Source of the DNA: Actinopolyspora lacussalsi
Lineage (GTDB): Bacteria; Actinomycetota; Actinomycetes; Mycobacteriales; Pseudonocardiaceae
Assembly: GCA_030803735.1 (NCBI GenBank)
Contig: JAURUC010000001.1
Coordinates: 3,861,501 to 3,925,500 of the forward strand
Direction of reading: 5' to 3'
Length of the DNA: 64,000 nt
Program-made: the position numbers and the translations under genes
In this document: positions 42,061-48,200 of the stretch, piece by piece
Numbering within the stretch: the first letter of the stretch is position 1
How the letters are laid out: each line of letters opens with the position of its first letter
Notes under the pieces: model-generated
What the model saw: the letters and a program-made list of their open reading frames with translations, nothing else
Told to the model about the DNA's origin: nothing
The model's database searches: none

Positions 42061-42087
42061 ACCCCGGGGGAGATGAGGGCGGCATGA
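37273..42087 (+). CDS. Terminal PKS protein 3: linker-ACP-ACP-DUF-SH-TE (LnmJ C-terminus-like)
   Basis: 1604 aa, start ATG 37273 overlapping the previous stop (ATGA). Approximate residues: KS-flanking linker 20-165, ACP 282-356 (GLDSVFRM, Ser319), ACP 412-481 (GLTSFDML, Ser439), DUF 536-840 (FGASFG, GNFQFKNKF; reminiscent of a GNAT/DUF2156-like fold), SH 900-1290, TE 1336-1596. The SH domain looks like a tryptophanase/beta-eliminating-lyase fold: VLDATRALDN provides the pyridine-N Asp and SLSKDFELEFGG the Schiff-base Lys (Lys1123). The TE has GASFGG (Ser1433), HGSHD and DAGHF. In leinamycin this didomain cleaves a C-S bond of a cysteinylated chain to leave a thiol. The TE would release the macrocycle. 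Confidence 0.93.
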   Translation: MRTGTVPAAGDEESPKARSPELLVLSAPDAPRLAAYAVRIAETLEQRADLSLSRVAHTLRVGRDHFAERLALLAGNRDRAVRLLRSLGTGDTAGGPGTGSESGAMFRGEVTGTAPVVSADASLAELAECWVAGGFDTWDELEHRFHPGDRTGPGRVPLPGFPYSGEPHAPAVPEPDESDPVRLPRTRTSEETAVDSNPVADSPSRKKAEFRRPVRGDFRQVELGPLRAEERTHPPNTAPKSTAAASEEPTVPERTAAEETNGVLPEPAEPACAGSARAEPGEPTPEVQRTIRRRGAEVLGMRIEDIEVTRSFAELGLDSVFRMELARLLGADFGVELSAAELYEYDTVAKLTRYVGSTSDAGESRPVPPEELSTRPLLSEPAGPETPEPAGPVNDESPPSPVGEPATADAERATRSFVERVLERVVEPGTEFTAAGLTSFDMLRVVSELEKRLGRQPKTLLFDHPTLERLTEYLVETHGAEAVVSLSSPAESSPAESSSAEQPSGSDRPEGRAAECEDTVVPGADEPLVVRKREVPDDPQLRRSMERAEATWGMEGGLAGRDIAPLAFVGAERDCWFNISRSGETLFAWSYVGSERNFLPLAEQYLRYARRHGLRANFLSRMPVDELGGQPLLCTPFGAVQRLPELADFSLRGGRMSRLRYMVRRFAKAGSVETAEYRCGDDPETDRAIAELMDRWTENKQMVNPYVAVVREEILSGSLDERHRVFLTHLDGRLVTAVIITRIPSENGYLLDLEFYPPDMPLGGLEFTVVEIIETLVAEGSTTFSFGASFGVRLDNTPNEDPEIVRGLDELESVGIFGAGNFQFKNKFRPTNLPLYLCQPDVPDRSDVSDVIMMIAEPRIGAEAPELYVPASTAHSASDTGGTEPVEPTSTTASASGEGIDAYSYNPLLVPHHEVPLDLVTDSWAELETPAVVRAVRRLRESVTGEPEPADLARDVGWLPFESVVPVPSGRAAEALLCHCWPSGPGEVPHNGVFPSWNGSLLDAGFKPVRMDSTTPDDRTLFRDIDIDALERSLAERGERISFVCLEPNANSNGGHPLSMAGLRAVSALTARYRVPLVLDATRALDNALLITEYEPEYHGTEPFRVLREMLGFADAVTMSLSKDFELEFGGLLASSRADLVERMEHHIAVRGPQVGLAARKMIAASLADEENLLPAVAERSAAVELLHTELAAAGIPVLSSGAGHCVLLDLSRLSWCDDLGTPVATFLALLYERLGVRAAPHPGAAESGRDELVRLAVPLGTDFEAIRALAPRLASLLADPGGVRELVPLRPGDTGPLAEYRPADGVPDDVRSALREGHRPLDENLTVVREHGSGVRDETIGLLGGSVEMIEAGSPTAPPLLLMHPFNIGAGLFAPQYAALEAGYRTICLHHPGVGNTTAAPDDLSLDGLAELWRHALAERGIRGPYHVLGASFGGLVAQTFALHNPSVTASLTLLGSSYRVGNRVGEVNRLSAVAGEDFDRLVEVLPPGSPPVRRREELESLLLRCESMDSQLGLRYLDVFADNPDLLARLPHISVPTLIVHGSHDTVIPLKTAHLLHGVIPDAEWAEIHDAGHFPGLTSPESVHEALVPFLAEHTPGEMRAA

Positions 42088-43070
42088 CCGAGACCACGAT
42101 CCGTCCCGAACCGGGACCACACGTGCTGGACGGTTCGAACATCGCCCGTACCGAGGTGGTGCGTCCCGCGATGTGCGGGCCGCTGTCGCTGTTCGCCGCG
42201 CGGGTGGGCGACTGGACCTGGGACGCTGTCACCGCCCTCTGCGGTACCGACGTGCTCACCGCCACCGACGGCTCCGGCGAGCCCGCTTACCTGTCGTTCT
42301 GCTACTACCGCATCCGGTGCGGTGCGGGTGTCGCTCCCGCCTCGCTGACGTTCGGTGACCGCCTGGACGTCACGAGCGGACTGTTCGGCCTCGGCAGCGA
42401 GTCGGTGCTCACGCTGCACCGCATCGGGACGACCGGCCAGCACGAGCCCCCGGCGGGTTCGTCCGGCCCCGAACCGGTCGACGTCGAGGAATTCCGCGGG
42501 CCGCCTCCCCCGCGAACCCTGCACGTGGAGAACTTCAACCGCTGGATAACCCGGTCGCGCTCCGGCAGCAACGAAGGACTGGTGCGGGCCGCCCCACCCG
42601 GGTTTCGCCATCGGCGGCTTCCCGCGGCACCCGACTGGCTGTCCCCTCGGTGGGCGACCCGGCGTGCTCGCACCGAGCACACGCTGCTGGAGCCCTCCGA
42701 GGCGGACGAGCACATCCCTAGTGGGGCGCCGGTGAGCACGAGTTACGAGGTCGACATCACCAGGGATCTCAACGGTGTCGGCCTGGTCTACTTCGCCTCC
42801 TACTTCGCCATGGTCGACCGTGCCGTGCACCATGCCTGGCGAGCGGCGGGTGGTGACGATGCCGCCTTCCGTGACCGCGGGTTGCTGGACCATCGGCTCT
42901 GCTATCTCGGTAACGCCGAAGCGGGGGCCCGGCTGGAACTGCGGGTGATCCCGCTACGGCACCGCCAACGTCCGACCGAACGGTTGCACGACGTCACGAT
43001 CAGCGACAGCCGTTCCGGAAGGCTGTTGGCGGTAGCCGCCGTCCGTCAGCTCATCGAGGAGTCCCGATAA
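42084..43070 (+). CDS. LnmK-like bifunctional acyltransferase/decarboxylase
   Basis: 328 aa, start ATG 42084 overlapping the stop of the TE protein. Double hot-dog-type protein similar to LnmK, which takes methylmalonyl-CoA, decarboxylates it and loads propionyl onto LnmL. Recognisable segments: VRPAMCGPLSLFAARVGDWTWD, ALCGTDVLTATD, YLSF-YY, LTFGDRLDVTSGLFGLGSESVLTLHRI (each read as separate short blocks), then a second hot-dog half from about residue 215 (STSYEVDITRDLNGVGLVYFA). LnmK uses a tyrosine nucleophile; Tyr69, Tyr75 and Tyr76 are the candidates here. The following gene is a free ACP, the expected acceptor. The substrate (methylmalonyl versus malonyl) cannot be decided from sequence alone. 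Confidence 0.88.
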   Translation: MTETTIRPEPGPHVLDGSNIARTEVVRPAMCGPLSLFAARVGDWTWDAVTALCGTDVLTATDGSGEPAYLSFCYYRIRCGAGVAPASLTFGDRLDVTSGLFGLGSESVLTLHRIGTTGQHEPPAGSSGPEPVDVEEFRGPPPPRTLHVENFNRWITRSRSGSNEGLVRAAPPGFRHRRLPAAPDWLSPRWATRRARTEHTLLEPSEADEHIPSGAPVSTSYEVDITRDLNGVGLVYFASYFAMVDRAVHHAWRAAGGDDAAFRDRGLLDHRLCYLGNAEAGARLELRVIPLRHRQRPTERLHDVTISDSRSGRLLAVAAVRQLIEESR

Positions 43071-43073
43071 GCC

Positions 43074-43358
43074 ATGCCGAAATCAACAGCCGACGCCGGA
43101 GAACAATCCGGAACACCGGACCACGAGGAGTGGGCCGAGGTTCGACGCGTCATCGGTGAGATTCTTCCCGGAGTCACCGAGTCCGAGATGACCGCAGATC
43201 GTCATCTCGAACAGCTCGGGGCTGATTCCGTCGATCGTGTCGAGATCGTGTTGGCCCTCAAGGACGGGTTCGGCGTGCGCGAACCCCTGAAATCGTTCGA
43301 GAACGTGCCGGATCTGCAATCTCTCGTGCGATTCCTGCACACATCGCGTACGAGGTGA
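43074..43358 (+). CDS. Discrete donor ACP 1 (LnmL-like)
   Basis: 94 aa, ATG 43074 behind GAGGAG and three bases after the LnmK-like stop. Single carrier domain with phosphopantetheine Ser in LGADSVDRVEI. Position between the LnmK-like enzyme and the HMG synthase makes it the donor ACP loaded by the former and used by the latter. Its stop overlaps the HMG synthase start (GTGA). Confidence 0.9.
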   Translation: MPKSTADAGEQSGTPDHEEWAEVRRVIGEILPGVTESEMTADRHLEQLGADSVDRVEIVLALKDGFGVREPLKSFENVPDLQSLVRFLHTSRTR

Positions 43359-44620
43359 GACACTTGGCAACCGCACAACCCACCGGCCGCTACGGCATAG
43401 CTGCCCTGAACGTCTACGCGGGACTCGCCCAGATCCCCGTTCCCACCCTGTTCGACGGGCGGGGACTCGACCGGGAACGTCTCGAAAACCTGGCGATGCG
43501 GCGTCGCTCCGTCGCCCTGCCCTTCGAGGATCCGGTGACCAACGCCGTCAACGCCGCCACACCGTTGTTGAACGCGTTGAGCGAGGAGGAACGCGCCTCG
43601 ATCGAACTGCTCGTCACCTCCAGCGAATCCGGCGTCGACTACAGCAAATCGATCTCCAGCTATGTGCACGACCAGCTCGAACTTTCCAATCACTGCAGGC
43701 TGTTGGAGGTCAAACAGGCGTGCTACGCGGCGACGGCCGCTTTCCAACTGGCAGTGAGCTACGTTGCTTCCGGAGTCTCCCCGAACGCCAAGGCGTTGAT
43801 CATCGCCACCGATGTGGCGCTGGTGGACGAGCGAGCCGGATACGCCGAACCCGCCACCGGTCACGGGGCCGTGGCGCTGCTCGTGGGGGAGGAACCGCGT
43901 GTGCTCGCGGTGGACCCCGGCGCATTCGGCACCTACAGTTACGAGACCCTCGATTCCGCCCGGCCCTCACCCCGTTACGACATCGCCGACATAGACCGTT
44001 CGCTCTTCGCCTATCTCGATTGCCTGACCGGTAGTTTCGGGGAGTACGCGTCGAGGGTGCGCGGCGCCGACTTCGTGGACACGTTCGACTACCTGGCCAT
44101 GCACACCCCTTTCTCGGGCATAGTCAGGGCGGCGCATCGCAAAATGATGCGGGAGCGCGGTGACTCCGATTCCGGCGGGATCGCCGAGGACTTCGAGCGA
44201 CGTGCCGCTCCTTCGCTCGTCTATCCGGCCGAAGTGGGCAATCTCTGCTCCGGCTCGGTCTATCTGGCACTGGCCAGCCTGCTGGACAACGCCGCGGTGA
44301 CCGAACCTCGCAGGGTCGGGCTCTACACCTACGGATCCGGCTGTTCCTCGGAGTTCTACAGCGGGGTGGTCACGGCCGATTCCAAGGAGGCGGTGGGCGA
44401 CACACGGCTCGGTCAACGGCTGGCTGAGCGGGTGGAACTCTCCTTCGAGGCGTACGAACAGCTGTGGCAGCACAATCGCTGGTGCCTGGAACCCACCGAG
44501 GACAGAAGCGTGGACGTCGACCACTGGACGGGTTTTCTCGGTTCGCCGCTCCCGGAACTCCCGTTGCTGGTCAACACCGGCACGAAGGGCTATCACCGGC
44601 AGTACGAGTGGATCGGGTGA
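43355..44620 (+). CDS. HMG-CoA synthase homologue for beta-branching (LnmM/PksG-like)
   Basis: 421 aa. Start GTG 43355 overlaps the donor-ACP stop; TTG 43364 is an alternative. Condenses the acyl group of a donor ACP with the beta-keto group of a PKS-bound chain. Catalytic residues visible: Cys123 in VKQACYAAT, Glu in SSESGVDYSKS, His in AMHTPFSG. The STGHG-like region (EPATGHGAVALLV) and the C-terminal TYGSGCSSEFYSG are also family-typical. It is the only HMG synthase in the window although two donor ACPs are present, so it either serves both or a second one lies outside. Confidence 0.95.
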   Translation: MRHLATAQPTGRYGIAALNVYAGLAQIPVPTLFDGRGLDRERLENLAMRRRSVALPFEDPVTNAVNAATPLLNALSEEERASIELLVTSSESGVDYSKSISSYVHDQLELSNHCRLLEVKQACYAATAAFQLAVSYVASGVSPNAKALIIATDVALVDERAGYAEPATGHGAVALLVGEEPRVLAVDPGAFGTYSYETLDSARPSPRYDIADIDRSLFAYLDCLTGSFGEYASRVRGADFVDTFDYLAMHTPFSGIVRAAHRKMMRERGDSDSGGIAEDFERRAAPSLVYPAEVGNLCSGSVYLALASLLDNAAVTEPRRVGLYTYGSGCSSEFYSGVVTADSKEAVGDTRLGQRLAERVELSFEAYEQLWQHNRWCLEPTEDRSVDVDHWTGFLGSPLPELPLLVNTGTKGYHRQYEWIG

Positions 44621-44710
44621 TACCGCGGGGCGGTGCGCCCGAGCCGGGAGATCCCCTCCGGGCCACCACCCGACCCGTCGAACGACCGAACCCGTCCCCG
44701 GAGGAGAACG

Positions 44711-44953
44711 ATGCTTGATTCGCAGACGATACTGGAAACCGTCCGACGCAACGTCAATCTCGTGGTCCCCGAGATAGAGCAGTCCGAGGTCGTCTCCGAG
44801 GCGAGTCTGACCGATCTGGGATGCAACAGTGTCGATCGAGCGGATGTCGTCACCACGACCATGGAAGAGCTGGGAATCTCCGTTCCGATAGCCGAGTTCC
44901 GGGAGGTGGGCGATGTCGCTTCGCTGGTGGAACTGTTACGGGTGAACTCGTGA
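44711..44953 (+). CDS. Discrete donor ACP 2
   Basis: 80 aa, ATG 44711 behind GAGGAG. Carrier domain with Ser in LGCNSVDRADV. Followed with a GTGA overlap by the decarboxylating KS, the same pairing as AcpK/PksF-type genes of acetyl-type beta-branching cassettes. It carries a TTA leucine codon near its end (44936-44938). Confidence 0.92.
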   Translation: MLDSQTILETVRRNVNLVVPEIEQSEVVSEASLTDLGCNSVDRADVVTTTMEELGISVPIAEFREVGDVASLVELLRVNS

Positions 44954-46272
44954 ACGCGCCGGCGGAACGGAACCCCGGAGTGGCCGTCACCGGTGCCGGC
45001 CTGCTCTGCCCCGTCGCCGGTGACGTGGCGGAGTTCGCCACAGCCCTGTACGAGGGCCACAGCGGTGTCCGGGTCAGGTCTCCGGAGGACGACGAGATCA
45101 GCGGGGGCTCGGTACGCCGCACGCCCGGCCTCGCCGCGCCGTTACGGGACTTCTCCCTGGCCGACGCCGTTGACCGGTTGGGTGTCTCCGAGCTGTTGCG
45201 CACTCGTGCGCGGCGTCTCGCGGCCAGGGCGCCGCTACCGATACGTGCCGCCGTGGTGGCGGCCCTCCAGGCTTGGCAGGACGCCGGACTGGCCGAGGAG
45301 ACCGGGACGGGCGAGGATACCGCGCTCGTGGTGGGTGGACAGAACCTCGCCAGCCGTTACACGGAGGAGTGCAGACCGCGTTACCTCAACGACCCCGCTC
45401 ATCTGCCCGCCAGGTACGCGCTGCACATGATGGACACCGATCACGTCGGCGTGTTGAGCGCGTTGTTGGGAATCACCGCGGAGGGGTACACGCTGGGTGG
45501 TGCCTCGGCGAGCGGGAACCTGGCGCTGGTGCACGGTGCCCGGTTGGTGGATTCCGGCACGGTTCGCCGCTGTCTGGTGGTGGGTGCTATGGCCGATCTG
45601 TCCGAGATGGAGCTACAGGGGCTGTTCAATCTCGGTGCGATGGCGGGGACCGAGGGCAACGACCGCCCCGAACTGCGGTGTCGTCCGTTCGACCGGCAGC
45701 GTGAGGGGTTCGTTCCCGGGCAGGGAGTGGGGTGTCTGGTGCTGGAACGGGCTGATCGGGCGAGAACGCGAGCCCCTGCCGTGTACGGTCTGCTCGCCGG
45801 TCACGCGGTGGGTCTGGACGGTAACCAGCTCTCCGATCCGGACGAGAACGGCGAGACGCGAGTGATGATCCGTGCGATACGGCAGGCCGGAGTGGAACCC
45901 AGCGCGGTGGACTGCGTCAACACGCACGGTACCGCTTCACGGCTGGGAGACGAGACGGAAGCGAGGGCGATCGAGAACGTGCTCGGCAGCGATGTCACCC
46001 GGCCCTGGATAAACGCCACCAAGGGCTGGACGGGGCACTGCCTCGGCGCTTCCGGGGTGATCGAGGCGATCGCCGTGTTGCTGCAGATGCGGGGCGGATT
46101 CGTTCATCCGAACGCGAACCTGACCGACCCGCTCCATGAGAAGTTGCGTTTCGTGGGTGGCACCGCCGAACCGGCGCGGCTCGACTACGTTCTCTCCAAT
46201 TCCTTCGGTTTCGGAGGTATGAACAGCAGTCTGCTGCTGGCCGGCCCGGAGCACGCTCTCCGGAGTGGCTGA
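44950..46272 (+). CDS. Decarboxylating ketosynthase of beta-branching (PksF-like, Cys to Ser)
   Basis: 440 aa, GTG 44950 overlapping the ACP stop. KAS-fold protein in which the nucleophilic Cys is replaced by Ser186 (GGASASGN), while the two His remain (THGTAS, WTGHCLGAS). Such KSs decarboxylate malonyl-ACP to acetyl-ACP, giving the acetyl donor for HMG-synthase-dependent beta-methyl branching. This is a second, different route to a donor acyl-ACP beside the LnmK-like enzyme. TTA codon at 45142-45144. Confidence 0.92.
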   Translation: MNAPAERNPGVAVTGAGLLCPVAGDVAEFATALYEGHSGVRVRSPEDDEISGGSVRRTPGLAAPLRDFSLADAVDRLGVSELLRTRARRLAARAPLPIRAAVVAALQAWQDAGLAEETGTGEDTALVVGGQNLASRYTEECRPRYLNDPAHLPARYALHMMDTDHVGVLSALLGITAEGYTLGGASASGNLALVHGARLVDSGTVRRCLVVGAMADLSEMELQGLFNLGAMAGTEGNDRPELRCRPFDRQREGFVPGQGVGCLVLERADRARTRAPAVYGLLAGHAVGLDGNQLSDPDENGETRVMIRAIRQAGVEPSAVDCVNTHGTASRLGDETEARAIENVLGSDVTRPWINATKGWTGHCLGASGVIEAIAVLLQMRGGFVHPNANLTDPLHEKLRFVGGTAEPARLDYVLSNSFGFGGMNSSLLLAGPEHALRSG

Positions 46273-46394
46273 GCCCTACTCGCCGCGCCCCGCGTTCCCG
46301 TTCGGTGATCTCGGGGCCGCTGTTCCGGAGACTGACACGACCGCTGGTGACCGGGGAGAACCCGGCACGCCTTTCTCGTTCGAGAGGAGATGCC

Positions 46395-46601
46395 TTGTTC
46401 GAGGCACGGATTCGTTATCGCGTGGTGCGCAATCAGTGTGGTCAGTACTCGATCTGGCCCGCCGACTCCGATCCGCCGTCGGGGTGGGACGCGGTGGGGG
46501 AACCCGCCGCGAGGGAGGAGTGTCTGACCGACATCGACAACAGGTGGCGAGACATCCGCCCCGCCCCTTCCTCGGAGAGCTGTGGGCCCGCCCGGGGATG
46601 A
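46395..46601 (+). CDS. MbtH-like protein (TTG start)
   Basis: 68 aa. MbtH-family chaperone/activator of NRPS adenylation domains: NQCGQYSIWP, PPSGWDAVG, CLTDIDNRWRDIRP match the conserved S-(L/I)-W-P, P-x-G-W and C-L-x-x-I-x-x-x-W-x-D-x-R-P pattern. The TTG at 46395 sits five bases behind AGGAG (46385-46389). An ATG at 46390 is in another frame, so automated callers could miss the gene. It probably serves the Thr and/or Cys A domains of this cluster. Confidence 0.9.
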   Translation: MFEARIRYRVVRNQCGQYSIWPADSDPPSGWDAVGEPAAREECLTDIDNRWRDIRPAPSSESCGPARG

Positions 46602-46605
46602 AGCA

Positions 46606-46764
46606 GTGACCAAGGCACCGGAGCCCGCCCGCGGCCTCGGCTCGGGAGGGGCCGGCCCCGGTGAACGGTGGCTTCGGGACCGGTTCCGTGCCGGGGAGCA
46701 CGCGGTGCTTGGCACGGCGCGACGGGCGTTCGTGGCCTCCGACTCCCGATCGGGAAACCGGTGA
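46606..46764 (+). CDS. Possible small ORF, function unknown
   Basis: 52 aa, GTG 46606, four bases after the MbtH stop. Arg/Gly/Ala-rich with no recognisable motif and no good ribosome site of its own. It may be translated by coupling, or the 46602-46812 stretch may simply be an untranslated spacer. Confidence 0.2.
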   Translation: MTKAPEPARGLGSGGAGPGERWLRDRFRAGEHAVLGTARRAFVASDSRSGNR

Positions 46765-46812
46765 GCCTTACGCGGGGCTTCCCGCATGGCCCTCGAACAA
46801 AGGAGTGAGAAC

Positions 46813-47661
46813 ATGCCCGTACCGGAAGCCCGGATCGGAGACGAGGAGCCCCGGGACTCCATGACGACCCGGAACTTCAGGGCGCCCCGGGGCGAGCGAG
46901 GATCCCGGTCGGACCCCGCGGCCCGCTGGTTCGCGGGTTCGCCGCTGTCCTCGGATGAATGTCGAATAAGGCTGTTCTGCTTTCCGCACGCCGGGGGCGG
47001 TAGCGCACTGTTCCGGCCGTGGCGTGCCGAACTGGCCTCCCGGGGAATCGACGTGCTCCCGCTGGTGTTGCCGGGGAGGGAATCCCGGATACACGAACCC
47101 GCCTATCGCCGCGTGGTCGATCTCGTCGAAGCGCTGGCGGAGGTCCTGCCCGATCGGCTGGACACGCCGTATGCCTTCTTCGGGCACAGCATGGGAGCCG
47201 TGGTCGCTTACGAGACCGCCCGCGCGCTGGCCCGAAGAGACCATCCGCGACCACGCTGCCTGCTGGTCTCCGGCCGCAGGGCCCCTGGGTTGCCGAGCAG
47301 ACGCAGGCTGTTCTCCGAACTCTCCGACGAGGTGCTGCTGGAGGCGATGGGAGAGCTGAACGGCACTCCGGCCGAGATCCTGCGGGACAGGGAACTCATG
47401 CGGTTGTTCCTGCCCTGCCTGCGTGCGGACCTGGAGCTCAATGAGTACTACATCCCACTTCCGGGGGAGTCCCTGGATGTGCCGATCACCGCGATGGGCG
47501 GGACATCCGACCCGGAGGTGGACCCCGACGAGCTGAGCGCCTGGGGGAGTCGCACCACCGGAACGTTCCACGAACGGCTGTTCGAAGGGGACCACTTCTA
47601 CTTGAAAGGTGCGGTTCCCGAGGTCATGACCACCGTGCGTTCCGCACTGGGGATCGCTTGA
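46813..47661 (+). CDS. Type II thioesterase (LnmN-like role)
   Basis: 282 aa, ATG 46813 seven bases behind AGGAG. Alpha/beta-hydrolase of the external editing thioesterase family (RifR/GrsT type). FCFPHAGGG at the N-terminus, GHSMG with Ser126 as nucleophile, the acid in GGTSDPEV and the His in EGDHFYL. It removes mis-primed acyl groups from stalled carrier domains. A ~45-residue N-terminal extension before the first conserved motif is longer than usual; an in-frame ATG at residue 17 is a possible later start. Last gene of the rightward biosynthetic run before a strong terminator. Confidence 0.92.
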   Translation: MPVPEARIGDEEPRDSMTTRNFRAPRGERGSRSDPAARWFAGSPLSSDECRIRLFCFPHAGGGSALFRPWRAELASRGIDVLPLVLPGRESRIHEPAYRRVVDLVEALAEVLPDRLDTPYAFFGHSMGAVVAYETARALARRDHPRPRCLLVSGRRAPGLPSRRRLFSELSDEVLLEAMGELNGTPAEILRDRELMRLFLPCLRADLELNEYYIPLPGESLDVPITAMGGTSDPEVDPDELSAWGSRTTGTFHERLFEGDHFYLKGAVPEVMTTVRSALGIA

Positions 47662-47716
47662 ACGTGTGAGGCGACCGCCCGTCACACGCGGATCGCGCGC
47701 TCGGGTGAAAAGAAGC

Positions 47717-47762
47717 GGGCGGCGCCGGAAGGCGCACCCTGCGGTGCGTTCCGGCGCCGCCC
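47717..47762. terminator. Strong bidirectional hairpin terminator between convergent genes
   Basis: Arms of about 20 nt (GGGCGGCGCCGGAAGGCGCAC at the left, pairing with GTGCGTTCCGGCGCCGCCC at the right) around a CCTGCG loop. It lies between the rightward thioesterase and the leftward VOC gene. Confidence 0.85.
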
Positions 47763-47779
47763 GTGGTTACGGGACGAGC

Positions 47780-48145
47780 TCACATGGCGCTCGTGCAGAA
47801 CGGGTGACCCGCTGGATCGGTGAATACACGCCAGCGTTCCTCGTTCGGCTGCTCCTTGGCCTTCTCCGCGCCCATCGCCAGGATCCGGCTCTCCGCCTCG
47901 TCCAGGTCCGCGACGCCGAAGTCCAGGTGGAACTGCTGTGGCACGCTTTGGCTCGGCCATTCCGGAGCGCGGTAGTCCGCCACCCGCTGGAACCCGATCC
48001 ACAGGCCGCCCTCGGTGGCCAGGCCGACGAAGTCGTCGTCGCTGTAGACCATCTCCCAGCCGGTCAGCTTCTGGTAGAACTCCCCGAGTGCCTTGGGGTC
48101 GGGGCAGTCCAAGGTGACGGCTCGCAGGCTCACTTGTTCGGTCAA
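47780..48145 (-). CDS. VOC-superfamily (glyoxalase/bleomycin-resistance-like) protein
   Basis: 121 aa, start TTG 48145 (GGAG about 9 nt upstream). Single-chain pair of beta-alpha-beta-beta-beta modules: VTLDCPDPKALGEFYQKLTGWEM, then QFHLDFGVADLDEAES and FTDPAGHPF. Such proteins bind metals or ligands and include drug-binding resistance proteins as well as dioxygenases. Downstream of, and probably co-transcribed with, the AMP-ligase fusion. Its substrate is unknown; a drug-binding role would fit a cluster edge but is speculative. Confidence 0.85.
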   Translation of the reverse strand: MTEQVSLRAVTLDCPDPKALGEFYQKLTGWEMVYSDDDFVGLATEGGLWIGFQRVADYRAPEWPSQSVPQQFHLDFGVADLDEAESRILAMGAEKAKEQPNEERWRVFTDPAGHPFCTSAM

Positions 48146-48200
48146 GGTCGTTGTCTCCGTTTCTGTTCCGCTCTCGTCGGTGATGTGCTGGTTTCGCCGG

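Noticed and set aside
46265..46609. ORF starting GTG 46265 across the MbtH region
   Set aside because: Its translation is unlike any family, and the MbtH-like frame on the same stretch is clearly coding.
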